Of a DNA stretch of 64,000 nt, positions 19,453 to 30,231 are shown in pieces; the first letter of the stretch is position 1; the number at the start of each line of letters is the position of its first letter. The position numbers and the translations under genes are program-made. Under the pieces are notes generated by a model that saw only the letters and a list, made by a program, of their open reading frames with translations, was not told the origin of the DNA and did no database searches. Source of the stretch: Iodidimonas nitroreducens (GTDB lineage: Bacteria; Pseudomonadota; Alphaproteobacteria; Sphingomonadales; Rhodothalassiaceae); assembly GCF_008579165.1 (NCBI RefSeq), contig NZ_BKCN01000009.1. The stretch is one strand, 5' to 3'.

Positions 19453-21676
19453 TCAGATCGCCTGCAGATGCAGGATCAAAAGGCTGTGGGGCATCATCCG
19501 GGGCGGCAAAAGGCCCGATTGCATCAAAACCGCGCCCGATGCGGTGATCCCGCCGTCAAATAATTCGGCCCAGAAAGCACTGTTGCCGGGGTCGGGATTT
19601 TGCGGCCATAGGGCGCGCATCTGATAAGTGCGATGGGGTTCCAGACCAGAAAAGCGGATTTTGGGCGGCAGGCTTGTAGGGGCGAGGCTGCTGGCAGCGA
19701 GATCATGGCCAAGATGGGCGATGCTGACCAGCGCCTGCCCGCCACCATCTTCGATCATGGCAAAGGCATCAAAGGGGGCGGGGCTATCAAAGCGCACCAA
19801 TTGGCCGGAATGGATCAGCCCGCGCGTGCGTTTATAAAGCGCGATGGCCTGGGCCAGAATGGCTTTATCGGAGGGTGTTTCCTGCCGCAGATCGGCTTCG
19901 ATCCCCATATGCCCAAACAGCGCCACCGCCGCCCGGGTTTCCATGGGGAAAGCCCGTTTGGTAATGTGGCACAGATGCGGCCCCACATGCGCCCCCATGA
20001 TTTCGGGCGGAAAAAACAGCGAAAATCCGCGTTGGATGGCCAGCCGGTCCATGGCGTCATTGCTGTCGGATGTCCAGATGCGATCGGCGCGGGCCAGAAT
20101 GCCATAATCGGCGCGGCCTCCCCCCGATGCGCAGCTTTCGATCTCGACCTTGGGATGGGCCGCGCGCAGGCGATCCAAAAGGGCATAAAGGGCATGGATC
20201 TGCCGCTCCATCACCGGTTCACCCATTGCCCCGCCGGGATGAAGATTATCGCGGTTCATATCCCATTTCAAATAGGCGATGGGATAGGTTTTCAAAAGAT
20301 CATCAAGCCGGGAAAACAGCATTGCGCTCACCTCCCCGTGGCTGAGATCAAGGCAAAGCTGATGGCGGTAGGGGATGGGATCGGCCCCTGATGCTGCCAG
20401 CACCCAATCGGGATGGGCGCGAAAAAGATCGCTATCGGGATTGACCATTTCCGGCTCGACCCACAGCCCGAAATCCATGCCCTTTTCGTGCACATGATCG
20501 ATCAGGGGCCCGAGGCCATCGGGATAGATTGCGGGATCGACGAACCAATCCCCCAATCCTGCCCGATCATGGCGCCGGCCTAAAAACCAGCCATCATCAA
20601 GCACGAAGCGCTCCGCCCCCACCGCTGCCGCTTCATCGGCCAATTGGCATAAGGTTTTAAGATCATGCTGGAAATAGACCGCTTCCCAGCTATTATAATG
20701 AACCTTGCGCGGCATGTTTTTAAGGCCGGGCGATAAAAGGCTGTGGCGCACAAAATGATGGAAATGTGCGCTCAGCCCGTTCAGGCCCTGATCGCTGATG
20801 CTGATGAACACATCGGGGCTTTGATAATGCTCGCCCGGTGCAAGGCGAATTTCGCCGGGCAGGAACAAAGACCCTGCCTGTAGATAGCATCGGCCATCGG
20901 GCAATTGCCCATGGATGAGGCGGTGATGACCGCTCCATCCCAAATGAAGGGCAAGGGCCGATCCGCGATGATAATCAGTGCTGCTTTCCTTCAAAATCAG
21001 CGCCGGGAAGCTGTCATGAGATGTGCGCCCCCGGCGGTTTTCCCGCACGAACTGGCCCATGAAGCCTTTGGTTTCGCGCATTTGAAATTCGCCCGCCCAG
21101 CGCCCCTCGAACGATAGAATCTGATCGAGATGATCGGGGACCGATGGTGATCGCAGCACAATGATCGATGATTAAAGGCTCGGGCTCGGCGGATTGATTG
21201 CACACTTCCGTTGAGGCTTTCAAAACATCGCCGATCATCGCCAGCCGATGGATGATCATGATCCCTAATCGCGGATCGGATGCGGTGATCATGAGGGCCT
21301 GGCCGCCCGCGATTTCATCGGTTTTGATCCTGTCCCAGCGGGGATTGAAATCCCAGCCACACCCCCCCTGATGCAGGCTGATCGCCGGAGCGCCCAGCCA
21401 GCCCGCGGCAGTGGTGGGGCTGAGGGAGAGCGGGGCATCGATGGCCGGGCCGCCGGGCACTTCATAGCGTTCATCAAAATGGGCCAGCATGGCGGGGGTG
21501 GTTTCGGCGGAGAGATGCCGGCCCAGATAAAGCAGCGCCGGCAGACTGCCCCGCAGATCGATGATGGCGCTGAGATGATCGCCCTTCAGCACATGGAAAG
21601 CAGGGCGATTTTTTTCGGGCTTCAGGGCGCGCCGTGCATCCAATGGCTGGTCAGATCGCTTTTTGCTGGTCATCAT
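19453..21676 (-). CDS. GH36 alpha-galactosidase (frameshifted in this sequence)
   Basis: This enzyme would hydrolyse terminal alpha-galactose. The N-terminal beta-sandwich is followed by the GH36 catalytic barrel: FEGRWAGEFQ, FVLDDGWFLGRR, FGLWVEPEMV, the nucleophile Asp in YLKWDMNRD, CASGGGRAD and the acid/base Asp region WTSDSNDAMDRL. There is no signal peptide, so it is cytoplasmic. The frame shifts near 21135, where one apparent extra base separates the first 190 or so residues from the rest. ATG 21676 follows GAGG. The repaired length, about 740 residues, is normal for the family. It is divergent from the GH42 gene, suggesting joint control; raffinose-type sugars, floridoside or digalactosylglycerol are candidate substrates. 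Confidence 0.92.
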
Positions 21677-21865
21677 GATCCTCATCTGGGGCAAAGCTTA
21701 GAAAATGGGGTGGAAAAACTTTACAGCATCGGAAGCCGCCAGCCTTGCATCCTTATAAAATCTTATTAATATGATCAATAGGCAGCGATCTAAAAATAAA
21801 GCCTGCCATATAATCAGAACAAAGGATTGGCAGCATAAGCCGATCTTGATGAAAGGGGAGGGGGA
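21677..21865. promoter_or_regulatory. Divergent control region between GH36 and GH42 genes
   Basis: This is an AT-rich intergenic region of about 190 bp between two divergent glycosidase genes. It contains AATCTTATTAATATGATC-like sequence near 21760-21775 and a good ribosome site (GGGGAGGGGG) for the + strand gene. No site was recognised with certainty. Confidence 0.45.
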
Positions 21866-23833
21866 ATGCTTGGCGTTTGTTATTATCCTGAACATTGGTC
21901 GCCCGCTTTATGGCCCGATGATGCCAGGCGCATGGCCGATCTGGGCCTGAAGATGGTGCGAATCGGGGAATTTGCCTGGTCGCGATTAGAGCCAAAGCCC
22001 GGAGCATGGCAGATCGATTGGCTGGATCAGGCGATTGAAACCCTTGCCAATGCCGGATTGAAGATCGTGATCGGCACCCCCACCGCCACGCCGCCGAAAT
22101 GGCTTATCGATGCGCATCCCGATATTTTGCCGGTCGATCCCCATACGGGCCGGGTGCGGGGCTTTGGATCGCGGCGTCATTATGATTTTTCAAGCCGCCT
22201 TTATCGCGATCTGGCGGCAGGCATCAGTGAAAAGCTCGCCCGGCATTATGGCGGGCATAAAGCGGTGATCGGCTGGCAAACCGATAATGAGCTCTGTTGC
22301 CATGAGACGGCGCTGTCCATCTCGCCACAGGCGGTGGTGGCTTTTCGCGATTGGTGCAGGGCGCGCTACGGCACCATCGCCGCCCTCAATGAAGCCTGGG
22401 GAAATGTATTCTGGTCGATGGAATACAATGATTTCAGCGAGATCGAAGCCCCCTATGGCGCGGTCACGGAAACCGCCCCGGCGCATCGCCTGGCTTTTCG
22501 CCGCTTCACATCCGATCAGGTGGCCTTGTGGCATCGCGCGATGATCGCGGCCATCCGCCCCCATGCGGGGGATCAGTTCATCACCCATAATTTCATCCCC
22601 ATGGCGGAAACCGGGGTGGATAATTTTGCTCTCGCCCGGGGGCTCGATTTTGCATCCTATGATAATTATCCTTTGGGGCGCACCGATCTGGTGCTGGCCG
22701 ATGCGGGGGCGGAGGAATTTCAGCGTTTCATGCGCACCGGCCATCCCGATCTGGGGGCCTGGACCTTCGATCAAAGCCGCTGCCTCACACCCTCTCGCCA
22801 ATTCTGGGTGATGGAACAGCAGCCCGGGCCGGTAAACTGGGCCCGGCACAATCCCCGCCCGGCTTCGGGCATGGTGCGGCTCTGGACATTGGAAGCCTTT
22901 GCCCACGGGGCCACATGCGTCAGTTATTTTCGCTGGCGCCAAGCCCCTTTTGCGCAGGAACAGATGCATGCCGGGCTTTTGCGGCCCGATCATAGCGAGG
23001 CGGAAGCCTGGCCCGAAATCAAGGCTGTTGAGGCCGAAATCAGGCAGTTGAAACTGGCCGATCTGCCTGCCCCAAAGCCAAAGATTGCAATGATCGTTTC
23101 GGCCCCATCACAATGGGTGACCGAGATCGAGCGCCAAGGCGACAGCTATGATCATGAAAGCCTGATGCGGCAATATTACACGGCCTTCCGGTCTTTGGGG
23201 CTGGATGTGGATATCGTGAGCACAGAGGATGATCTGACAGGCTATCGGCTCATCTGTGCGCCGGTTTTATCGATCATCAGCGAAGCCGAGGTGGAGGCTT
23301 TGCAAAAAAGCGGGGCGACGCTGGTTTTCGGCCCCCGCAGCGGGGGGAAAACGGCGGATTGTGCGATCCCCGAAGGATTGGCCCCCGGGGCCTTGCGGGC
23401 CTTGTTGCCGATCAGGATTTTGATGGCGGAAACCCTGCGCCCCGGCTGCGGTGGCAGCCTCCTATGGCAGGGGAAACATTATAGCGCCCGGGCGTGGCGC
23501 GATCATGTGGATCCCGGCCCGGCTGAATGCCTTGCCCGCTTTGATGATGGCAGCCCGGCGCTGGTGCAGTCGGGGCAGGCCTATTATCTGGCGGGCCTCA
23601 CTGATGCGCCATTCCTGCGCGATTTTTTCCGCCATTTATGCGCCTTGCCCGGCCTTGATCTGCCGACGCTCGATTTGCCTGATGATCTGCGGATCAGCCG
23701 CCGGGGTGGGCTGGTTTTTGCCTTTAACTACGCCGCCAAAGCTCAGCCGGCCCCGGCCCCCGATGGGGCGGATTTCGTGCTGGGTTCGGCGATGATCCCC
23801 GCCCATGATGTTGCTATTTGGAAGGATATCTGA
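21866..23833 (+). CDS. GH42 beta-galactosidase
   Basis: This 655-residue cytoplasmic enzyme hydrolyses terminal beta-galactose. It begins with the GH42 signature LGVCYYPEHW, then MVRIGEFAWSRLEP and TPTATPPKWL. The acid/base Glu lies in WQTDNELCCH (about residue 142) and the nucleophile Glu in WVMEQQPGPVNW (about residue 316). A trimerisation domain and a small beta domain follow. There is no signal peptide. It starts the operon GH42 - hydrolase - symporter - glpD; the next gene starts inside its stop codon (TGATG). The presence of glpD in the operon suggests that galactosyl-glycerol is among the substrates. Confidence 0.94.
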   Translation: MLGVCYYPEHWSPALWPDDARRMADLGLKMVRIGEFAWSRLEPKPGAWQIDWLDQAIETLANAGLKIVIGTPTATPPKWLIDAHPDILPVDPHTGRVRGFGSRRHYDFSSRLYRDLAAGISEKLARHYGGHKAVIGWQTDNELCCHETALSISPQAVVAFRDWCRARYGTIAALNEAWGNVFWSMEYNDFSEIEAPYGAVTETAPAHRLAFRRFTSDQVALWHRAMIAAIRPHAGDQFITHNFIPMAETGVDNFALARGLDFASYDNYPLGRTDLVLADAGAEEFQRFMRTGHPDLGAWTFDQSRCLTPSRQFWVMEQQPGPVNWARHNPRPASGMVRLWTLEAFAHGATCVSYFRWRQAPFAQEQMHAGLLRPDHSEAEAWPEIKAVEAEIRQLKLADLPAPKPKIAMIVSAPSQWVTEIERQGDSYDHESLMRQYYTAFRSLGLDVDIVSTEDDLTGYRLICAPVLSIISEAEVEALQKSGATLVFGPRSGGKTADCAIPEGLAPGALRALLPIRILMAETLRPGCGGSLLWQGKHYSARAWRDHVDPGPAECLARFDDGSPALVQSGQAYYLAGLTDAPFLRDFFRHLCALPGLDLPTLDLPDDLRISRRGGLVFAFNYAAKAQPAPAPDGADFVLGSAMIPAHDVAIWKDI

Positions 23834-25179
23834 TGATCCGTCTCGTTTTATTGGCCTGTGCCGCCCTTGTGATCAGCCCTTTTGCGGCGGGGGCCTTTCC
23901 ACCCTCTGATGCCCCGGAACTGGCGGCACGGGGCGATTATGCGGTGGGTTATTCCGGCTTGACACTGGTCAATCCCGATCAGCCTGATCCCCAAAGCGGC
24001 GGGCGCGCCGATCGCTCCCTTGATCTCGCCATCTGGTATCCCGCAAAAGCCCTGCCCGATCAGAAGCAGGAGATCACCTATCGCAGCCCCACCCCCTTTA
24101 CCCCCACCATCGATCCTGCCGATCTGCCTGCGGAAATCACAAGGCAGGGCCGGGCGATCTTGGATGGCGAACCGGTGCGGGGCGAAGCGTTTCCGCTTTT
24201 GGTGGTGTCGCATGGCTATCAGAACTGGACCAGCCTTTATAGCTGGCTGGGGGAAGCGATGGCATCGAAAGGCTATGTGGTGGTGGCCATTGCGCATCGC
24301 GATATTTTGCCGGTCAACGCCATGGTGCAGCAATTATCATTCGCCACCACCGTGGCCCATCGCAGCCGGGATCAGCGCTTTGTGATCACGGCCTTACAAG
24401 AATTAGCGGCGGATGGCGAAAGCCCGTGGCATGATCTTTATGATCCCCAAAAGATCGCCCTTTTGGGCTATTCCATGGGGGGCTTTGGGGCGATCACCAC
24501 CGCCGGTGCGGGCTATGATCCGGCCTCATTGGTGATGCAATCCATGCCCAAGGATATCATGCAGGGCCTGTTGGAAGATGATGCCCCGCCGCCGCCCGCA
24601 GGGGTGAAGGCGCTGGTGGCTTTTGCCCCCTGGGGCTATCAGCCGCCTTTTTCATCCTGGCGGCCTGAAGCGCTCGCCCGGATCACCCTGCCCAGCCTGT
24701 TCATCGATGGGGATCTTGATGATGTATCCGATTATGCCAAGGGCGTGCGCCCCTTATGGCAGGCGATGACCGGCTCGGATCGCTATCTTTTGAGCTTTCA
24801 AAATGCCCGGCATAATATCGCGGTCAATGATGCGCCCCCGGAATTGAAGGATTATTTCCAGTTTCGCGAAAGATTGGAAGAGCCGGTTTGGCGCACGGAT
24901 CGAATCCTCGCCATCAACATTCATATGATCACCGCTTTTCTTGATTGGACCTTGAAGGGCGATGATGCGGCCCGCAGCTATCTCGATGTGCCCACGCCTC
25001 TGGCTCAGGATGGGGTTTGGCCGATTGGTCAGGGCGAGCAGGTGGGCGCGGCATTGGCTGATGAGGCCGGGGCGAGCGCGGGCTATTGGCGGGGCTTTCA
25101 TCGGCGCTGGGCGGTGGGGTTGCAGCTTGAACATCTGCTCCCTTCAGCGGATGGGGCAGCGAACGTGACAGGGGATTGA
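23833..25179 (+). CDS. Exported alpha/beta hydrolase (PAF-acetylhydrolase/dienelactone-hydrolase-like)
   Basis: This is a 448-residue hydrolase with a signal peptide (cleavage near AAGAFP). The core has the oxyanion-side FPLLVVSHGYQNWTSLYSWL, the nucleophile elbow GYSMGG, a likely Asp in FIDGDLDDVSDYAKG and a likely His in ARHNIAVND. The family covers esterases and lipases with many substrates. Its location between a beta-galactosidase and a sugar symporter would suit an enzyme that removes acyl groups from a glycolipid, but that is inference. The start overlaps the GH42 stop. Confidence 0.82.
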   Translation: MIRLVLLACAALVISPFAAGAFPPSDAPELAARGDYAVGYSGLTLVNPDQPDPQSGGRADRSLDLAIWYPAKALPDQKQEITYRSPTPFTPTIDPADLPAEITRQGRAILDGEPVRGEAFPLLVVSHGYQNWTSLYSWLGEAMASKGYVVVAIAHRDILPVNAMVQQLSFATTVAHRSRDQRFVITALQELAADGESPWHDLYDPQKIALLGYSMGGFGAITTAGAGYDPASLVMQSMPKDIMQGLLEDDAPPPPAGVKALVAFAPWGYQPPFSSWRPEALARITLPSLFIDGDLDDVSDYAKGVRPLWQAMTGSDRYLLSFQNARHNIAVNDAPPELKDYFQFRERLEEPVWRTDRILAINIHMITAFLDWTLKGDDAARSYLDVPTPLAQDGVWPIGQGEQVGAALADEAGASAGYWRGFHRRWAVGLQLEHLLPSADGAANVTGD

Positions 25180-25183
25180 GATC

Positions 25184-26669
25184 GTGGAGGAGATGGATCT
25201 CAAATCGGTTCAGGTCATCGTTTTTTTTGCCGTCACTGCGCTCATCGGCTTTGCCACCTGGCGGAAAGTGCGCGGCGCGGGGCGGAAAAGCAGCGATAGC
25301 AACAAGGAATTCTTCCTCGCGGGCGGGGGGCTTTCCTGGGTTTTTGTGGCGGGGTCGATCACGCTTACCAATCTTTCCACCGATCAATTGGTGGGGATGA
25401 ATGGCAATCAGATGGCCCTCTTGGCCTGGTGGGAATTATTCGCGGTGCTGGGGCTGATGATATTGGCTCGGCTTTTCCTGCCGGTTTATTATCATTATCA
25501 ATGCACCACCACCACGGGAATTGCTGGAAAAGCGCTTCAAGGATCATCATGTGCGGGCAGTGATTGCCCTGCTGTTTTTACTGGGCAATGTGTTCATCTA
25601 TCTGCCGATCATGCTTTATACCGGCTCGTTATTCATGAAATCGATGTTCGGGGTGGAGGCGCCGATTTTATTGATCGCCACGGCCTTTGCCATTGTGGGG
25701 GCGGCCTATGCCATTCTGGGTGGCCTGCGGGCGGTGGCGGTATCGGACACCTATAGCGGCATCCTGCTTTTGGGCATGGGGATTTTGGTGGTGTATCTGG
25801 CCCTTGATGCCATTGGCTTTGATTTATCGGGCATCCCGCGTGAAAGGCTGACGATGCTGGGCGGCAATGATAGCCCCATCCCCTGGCATACCTTGCTCAC
25901 GGGGATGATTTTCATCCAGATTTTCTATTGGTCCACCAATCAAACCATCACCCAGCGGGCGATGGCCGCGCCCACGGTGAAAGAAGCACAAAAAGGCGTT
26001 TATGCGGCGGCCCTGATCCGGCTGGTGCTGATCCCGCCGATGATCGTTTTGCCCGGCATTGTTTCTTATAAGCTTTATGGTCCTATCGGCGATGCAGCCT
26101 ATGGCCGGATCGTGGGCGATGTTTTGCCCTTGTGGCTTTCGGGGCTGTTTGCGGCCGCCATCGCCGCCGCCGTGCTGACCAGCTTTAATAGTGTGCTCAA
26201 TTCATCGGCCACCCTTTATGTGTGTGATATTCATGAACGCTATATCAAGGCAAAGCCCAATGTGGTGCGGTTGAATGCGGCGATCACCTTGGGGTTCGTT
26301 GTGGCCGCGCTGATGCTGGTACCGGTTTATGATGGGGCGGCCAGCATCATCAATCTGGTGCAGCAATTGAATGGTTTATTGTCGATGCCGATTTTGTCTG
26401 TTTTCATTCTTGGTCTGTTGTTCCAGAATGTGGATGCCCGGGCGGCGATTATCGCGGTGGTTTTCGGGGTGGGGCTTTATGCCATCTTCACCTTTTTATG
26501 GACTCCCTTACACTATATCCATCTGATGTTTCTGACCCTGATCAGCACGCTTTCGGTTTCTTTGCTGGTCAATAGGCTGGTTTTTGGCCGCCATGTCCGA
26601 TTTGAACTGCCCATGCGCAGCCAGCAGGCTGTTAGCATCCCTAATGAGGAGAGCGTGACAATCTCATGA
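25184..26669 (+). CDS. Sodium/solute symporter (SSS family), probably for a sugar or glycoside
   Basis: This inner-membrane symporter of the SLC5/SSS family has the LeuT fold. The first helices contain ITLTNLSTDQLVGMNG, and later segments include AYAILGGLRAVAVSDTYSGI, FYWSTNQTITQRAMAAP and SFNSVLNSSATLYVCDI. An apparent extra G near 25517 splits it; removing it gives TTTTELLEKRFKDHH, as expected in this family. The length is about 495 residues. The start could be GTG 25184 or ATG 25193. It overlaps glpD by ATGA. The substrate is inferred from the operon: galactose or galactosyl-glycerol. Confidence 0.87.
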
Positions 26670-28201
26670 GTATGATGGAGCAAGACCCGGAACAGACCTA
26701 TGATGTGCTGATCGTTGGGGGCGGGGTGAATGGTGCGGGCATTGCCGCCGATGCCGCCGGGCGGGGCTTATCCGTTTTATTATGCGAAAAAGATGATCTG
26801 GCCAGCGCCACCTCTTCATCGAGCAGCAAGCTCATTCATGGTGGCATCCGCTATCTTGAGCATTATGAATTCCGGTTGGTAGCCAAGGCTTTGGCCGAGC
26901 GTGAAGTGCTCCTTCGGGCCGCTCCGCATATCATCTGGCCCCTGCGCTTTCGCCTGCCGCATCTGCCATCTTTGCGCCCGGCCTGGATGATCCGCATCGG
27001 CCTTTTTCTCTATGATCATCTGGCCCGCCGCGCCAGCCTGCCGGGATCGCGATCTGTGCGCTTTGGCCCCGATAGCCCGCTTAAACCCGGTATTCAAAAG
27101 GGCTTTGAATATTCGGATTGCTGGGTGGATGATGCCCGGCTGGTGGTGCTGAATGCCATGGCGGCGCGCGATCATGGGGCGCTGATCTTGCCGCGCACCC
27201 GCTGTGTTTCGGCGCAATATGAGGGCGCGGTTTGGCAGGTGCTTTTGCATAATGAGTTCAGCGGCGAGCAACAGCGGGTGAAGGCCCGGCTTTTGGTGAA
27301 TGCTGCAGGGCCATGGGTGCAAAGCTTCATCGAAGAAAAGCTGCATCGCCCCTCGCCCCGCCATGTGCGGCTGGTAAAGGGCAGCCATATCGTGGTGCCC
27401 CGGCTTTATGAGGGCCCGGAATGCTATATCTTGCAAAATGATGATAAGCGGATTGTTTTTGCCATCCCCTATGAGGGAGAATTTACCCTGATCGGCACCA
27501 CCGACAAGGAAATCAGCGGCGATCCCGGCAAGGTTGAAATCGATGCCGACGAACAGGCCTATCTTTTGTCGATCATCAATCATTATTTCAAGCGCCAGAT
27601 CACGGATCGCGATATCTGCTGGAGCTATGCGGGGGTGCGCCCCCTGCTTGATGATGAAAGCAGCGATGCCTCCACTGTGACCCGCGATTATCTGCTGACC
27701 CTGACCGGAATGGCCGAGGGTGGGGAAGATGGGGCCAGGGCAGAGGGCGGGGCGCCCCTGCTATCGGTTTTCGGCGGCAAGATCACCACTTTTCGCCTGC
27801 TGGCAAAAGAAGCGGTGGATAAAATGCAGGCGGTCTTCCCCGATCTGGGGCCATCCCGCACCCAGGAACAAACCCTGCCCGGCGGTGATTTTGATAACCC
27901 CGCCACCCTTTATGATCGGCTGAAGGCTGAAGCCCCGTGGCTGCCCGATGATGTGGCGCGCCGCTATGTGCGCAGCTATGGCACGGCGGTTTTTGCATTG
28001 CTTGATGGATGCACCTCGCTTGCTGCCATGGGCGAAGATTTCGGTGCCGGGCTTTATGAGGCGGAAGTGCAGTATCTGCGCCGCCATGAATGGGCGGTGC
28101 AGGCCGAAGATATTGTGTGGCGGCGCAGCAAGCGCGGCCTGTTCATGACCAAGGCGCAGCAATCGCGTTTGCAGGAATGGCTCAACAGCCGTAATGATTA
28201 A
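26666..28201 (+). CDS. glpD: Aerobic glycerol-3-phosphate dehydrogenase GlpD
   Basis: This is the membrane-associated FAD enzyme that oxidises sn-glycerol 3-phosphate to dihydroxyacetone phosphate. It shows an N-terminal FAD site (DVLIVGGGVNGAGIAADAAG), the family block SSSSSKLIHGGIRYLEHYEF, KGSHIVVPRLY, SYAGVRPLLDD and the C-terminal helical domain ending with RRSKRGLFMTKAQQ. The length is 511 residues. As the last gene of a galactosidase operon it suggests that glycerol is released from the substrate. No glycerol kinase is seen in the window. Confidence 0.95.
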   Translation: MSMMEQDPEQTYDVLIVGGGVNGAGIAADAAGRGLSVLLCEKDDLASATSSSSSKLIHGGIRYLEHYEFRLVAKALAEREVLLRAAPHIIWPLRFRLPHLPSLRPAWMIRIGLFLYDHLARRASLPGSRSVRFGPDSPLKPGIQKGFEYSDCWVDDARLVVLNAMAARDHGALILPRTRCVSAQYEGAVWQVLLHNEFSGEQQRVKARLLVNAAGPWVQSFIEEKLHRPSPRHVRLVKGSHIVVPRLYEGPECYILQNDDKRIVFAIPYEGEFTLIGTTDKEISGDPGKVEIDADEQAYLLSIINHYFKRQITDRDICWSYAGVRPLLDDESSDASTVTRDYLLTLTGMAEGGEDGARAEGGAPLLSVFGGKITTFRLLAKEAVDKMQAVFPDLGPSRTQEQTLPGGDFDNPATLYDRLKAEAPWLPDDVARRYVRSYGTAVFALLDGCTSLAAMGEDFGAGLYEAEVQYLRRHEWAVQAEDIVWRRSKRGLFMTKAQQSRLQEWLNSRND

Positions 28202-28217
28202 GCCTTGATAACAGCCT

Positions 28218-29018
28218 TTAGCGCATCACCCGGCCGCCATCGACAAACAGCGTTTGGCCGGTGATCATGGCCGCCATCCGCGAGGCCAGAAACAGCGCCG
28301 CATGGGCGCAATCTTCGCCCGATATGGTTTGCTTCAGCGCCTGTTGCGCCAAACACTCCGCCAAAGCCTCGTCGGTGACCCATAAGTCCTTTTGCCGTTC
28401 GGTCATCACCCAGCCGGGGATCAGGCTATTGACGCGAATACCATCCGGCCCCAATTCCCGGGCCAAAGCGCGGCTCAGCCCCTCAATCGCGGCTTTCGCC
28501 GCCACATAGGCCGGATAGCCCGAAAGCCCCAGATGGGCGGAGTTCGACCCCACATTGATGATCGCGCCCCGGCCTTTTTCGCGCATGGCGGGGGCGGCTG
28601 TTTGGGCCGTGAAAAAATGCGGGCGCAGATTGGTATCAAGGCTATCGGCCCAGCCTTTTTCATCCAGATCAAGCAGGCTGTGGCGGGTATCGCGGGCGGC
28701 ATTATTGATCAGAATATCGATGCTGCCATGCTGATCGGCAGCCTTTGCCATTGCCGCGCAGAGGGTGCTAAGATCGCGAATATCGCACGGGATGAACAAG
28801 GGCCGCTGGCCGGTTTCCTCGGCCACCGCATCACAGAGCGCCAAAGCCGGGGCTTGGGTCAGCGACACAAAGGCAACCCGTGCGCCCTGACTTGCGAAGG
28901 CATGGACGAAATACGCCCCGATGCCCGATCCGCCGCCGGTGATGAACACGGACTGCCCATCCAGATCGGTAAGCTTAGGATATGGCTGGCTGGCAATGCC
29001 TTCAGTTTTTGGGGCCAT
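28218..29018 (-). CDS. SDR-family dehydrogenase, candidate galactose 1-dehydrogenase
   Basis: This is a classical short-chain dehydrogenase of 266 residues: cofactor motif TGGGSGIG, NNAA, and the Ser...Tyr-x-x-x-Lys active site in SNSAHLGLSGYPAYVAAKAA. It converges with glpD and diverges from dgoK, dgoA and the lactonase. The pathway context therefore points to oxidation of galactose to galactonolactone. SDR substrate specificity cannot be read from sequence, so this role is inferred. ATG 29018 (MAPKTEG) is preferred over the longer frame because it removes a non-homologous N-terminus. Confidence 0.8.
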   Translation of the reverse strand: MAPKTEGIASQPYPKLTDLDGQSVFITGGGSGIGAYFVHAFASQGARVAFVSLTQAPALALCDAVAEETGQRPLFIPCDIRDLSTLCAAMAKAADQHGSIDILINNAARDTRHSLLDLDEKGWADSLDTNLRPHFFTAQTAAPAMREKGRGAIINVGSNSAHLGLSGYPAYVAAKAAIEGLSRALARELGPDGIRVNSLIPGWVMTERQKDLWVTDEALAECLAQQALKQTISGEDCAHAALFLASRMAAMITGQTLFVDGGRVMR

Positions 29019-29265
29019 GATCAATTCTCGTGCCAAATAAAGAGGATGAGATGCGGAAAAGACAGATAAGTTCATGCTTTAGCAGCGGCGGGGCTTTACA
29101 ACAAGATTATTTATCATATAAATTTAGCACAACAAGATCGAACCATCCCGATTTTTCCCATAAAGTTCGAGAATCTATAGAGACCAAGAGACTATGTTGC
29201 CTTTAAAGCCTATGAAAGAACCAAAGAATGGTCGGCATGAAAATGCCCAAGCGGGGACCGCGCGG
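29019..29265. promoter_or_regulatory. Divergent control region with a repeated ACAACAAGAT element
   Basis: This is a 247-bp AT-rich region between the SDR gene (- strand) and dgoK (+ strand). The ten bases ACAACAAGAT occur at 29098-29107 and again at 29129-29138, 31 bp apart, about three helical turns. That spacing suits two copies of a regulator binding on the same face. The GntR gene at 31850 is the obvious candidate regulator. No gene is seen unless dgoK starts upstream at 29194. Confidence 0.4.
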
Positions 29266-30231
29266 ATGAATATGAATGCGGATAGGGCGTTTTCGATTGT
29301 CGGGGATTGGGGAACCAGTCATCTCAGGCTTTTTCTGGTTCATGATAACCGGATCATCGATCAGTGTGATGGGCCGGGTCTGGCGGCGGCGATTGCCGAT
29401 CCCGGCGATGCCTTCATGCGGGCCACAGCAGGCTGGCGGGCGGATCATGGTGCTTTGCCGGTGCTTTTGGCGGGCACGGTGGGATCGAATATCGGCTGGC
29501 GCGAAGTGCCTTATCGGCCATGCCCCATTGCCTGTGATAAGCTGGTGGATGGGGCGGTTCATTTCCGCCATGAAGGCCATGATCTGGCGATCATTCCCGG
29601 GCTCAGCTGTATCAATCCTTTGGGCTATGCCGATTATATGCGGGGCGAGGAAACGCAGATCCTGGGGGCTTTGATGAGCGATCCGGCCCTGAAAAGCGGG
29701 CGGCAGATCATTTGCCTGCCCGGAACCCACAGCAAATGGGTGATTTTACAAGATGGGGTGGTGGAGCGGTTTTTTTCCAGTTTGACCGGCGAATTTTATG
29801 GGATCATCAAGGATCATAGCGTTTTGTTGCTGGGGTCTGCGCCTGATGACGGTTTTCATGAAACCGCCTTTATCGAAGGGGTGAAGCGGATTTGCGCAAA
29901 CAAAGGGGCGATGTTGCTCAATCGCCTGTTTGAAGTGCGGGCCCGGCAGATTTCCAAAGAATTGACAGTGGGCGAAGCGGCCTCGTTTTTATCCGGGCTT
30001 TTGATCGGCGCGGATGTGGATGCCGCCCTGCGTATTCTGGATTGGCGCCATGCGGGCTATGATCGGGTGAGCATCATCGCCACCCGGCATTTGTCCGATC
30101 TTTATGCCTTGGCCCTTGATCGTTATGGGGTGGCGTCCCAGTCTTTGGATGGCAAGCAGCAATCGGGCACCGGATTGATGGCGATGGCGGCCCGCTTGCG
30201 TGATTTGGAAAGGTCTGTCGATGTCCCTTGA
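29266..30231 (+). CDS. dgoK: 2-dehydro-3-deoxygalactonokinase
   Basis: This enzyme phosphorylates 2-keto-3-deoxygalactonate in the De Ley-Doudoroff pathway. Family features are the N-terminal phosphate-binding DWGTSHLRLFLV, LLAGTVGSNIGWREVPY, DLAIIPGLSC, the ATP-site region RGEETQILGAL, CLPGTHSKWV and FLSGLLIGADVDAAL. The length from ATG 29266 is about 321 residues, slightly above the usual 290-310. Upstream start 29194 would add a basic, unconserved extension. It overlaps dgoA by 11 bp. Confidence 0.92.
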   Translation: MNMNADRAFSIVGDWGTSHLRLFLVHDNRIIDQCDGPGLAAAIADPGDAFMRATAGWRADHGALPVLLAGTVGSNIGWREVPYRPCPIACDKLVDGAVHFRHEGHDLAIIPGLSCINPLGYADYMRGEETQILGALMSDPALKSGRQIICLPGTHSKWVILQDGVVERFFSSLTGEFYGIIKDHSVLLLGSAPDDGFHETAFIEGVKRICANKGAMLLNRLFEVRARQISKELTVGEAASFLSGLLIGADVDAALRILDWRHAGYDRVSIIATRHLSDLYALALDRYGVASQSLDGKQQSGTGLMAMAARLRDLERSVDVP

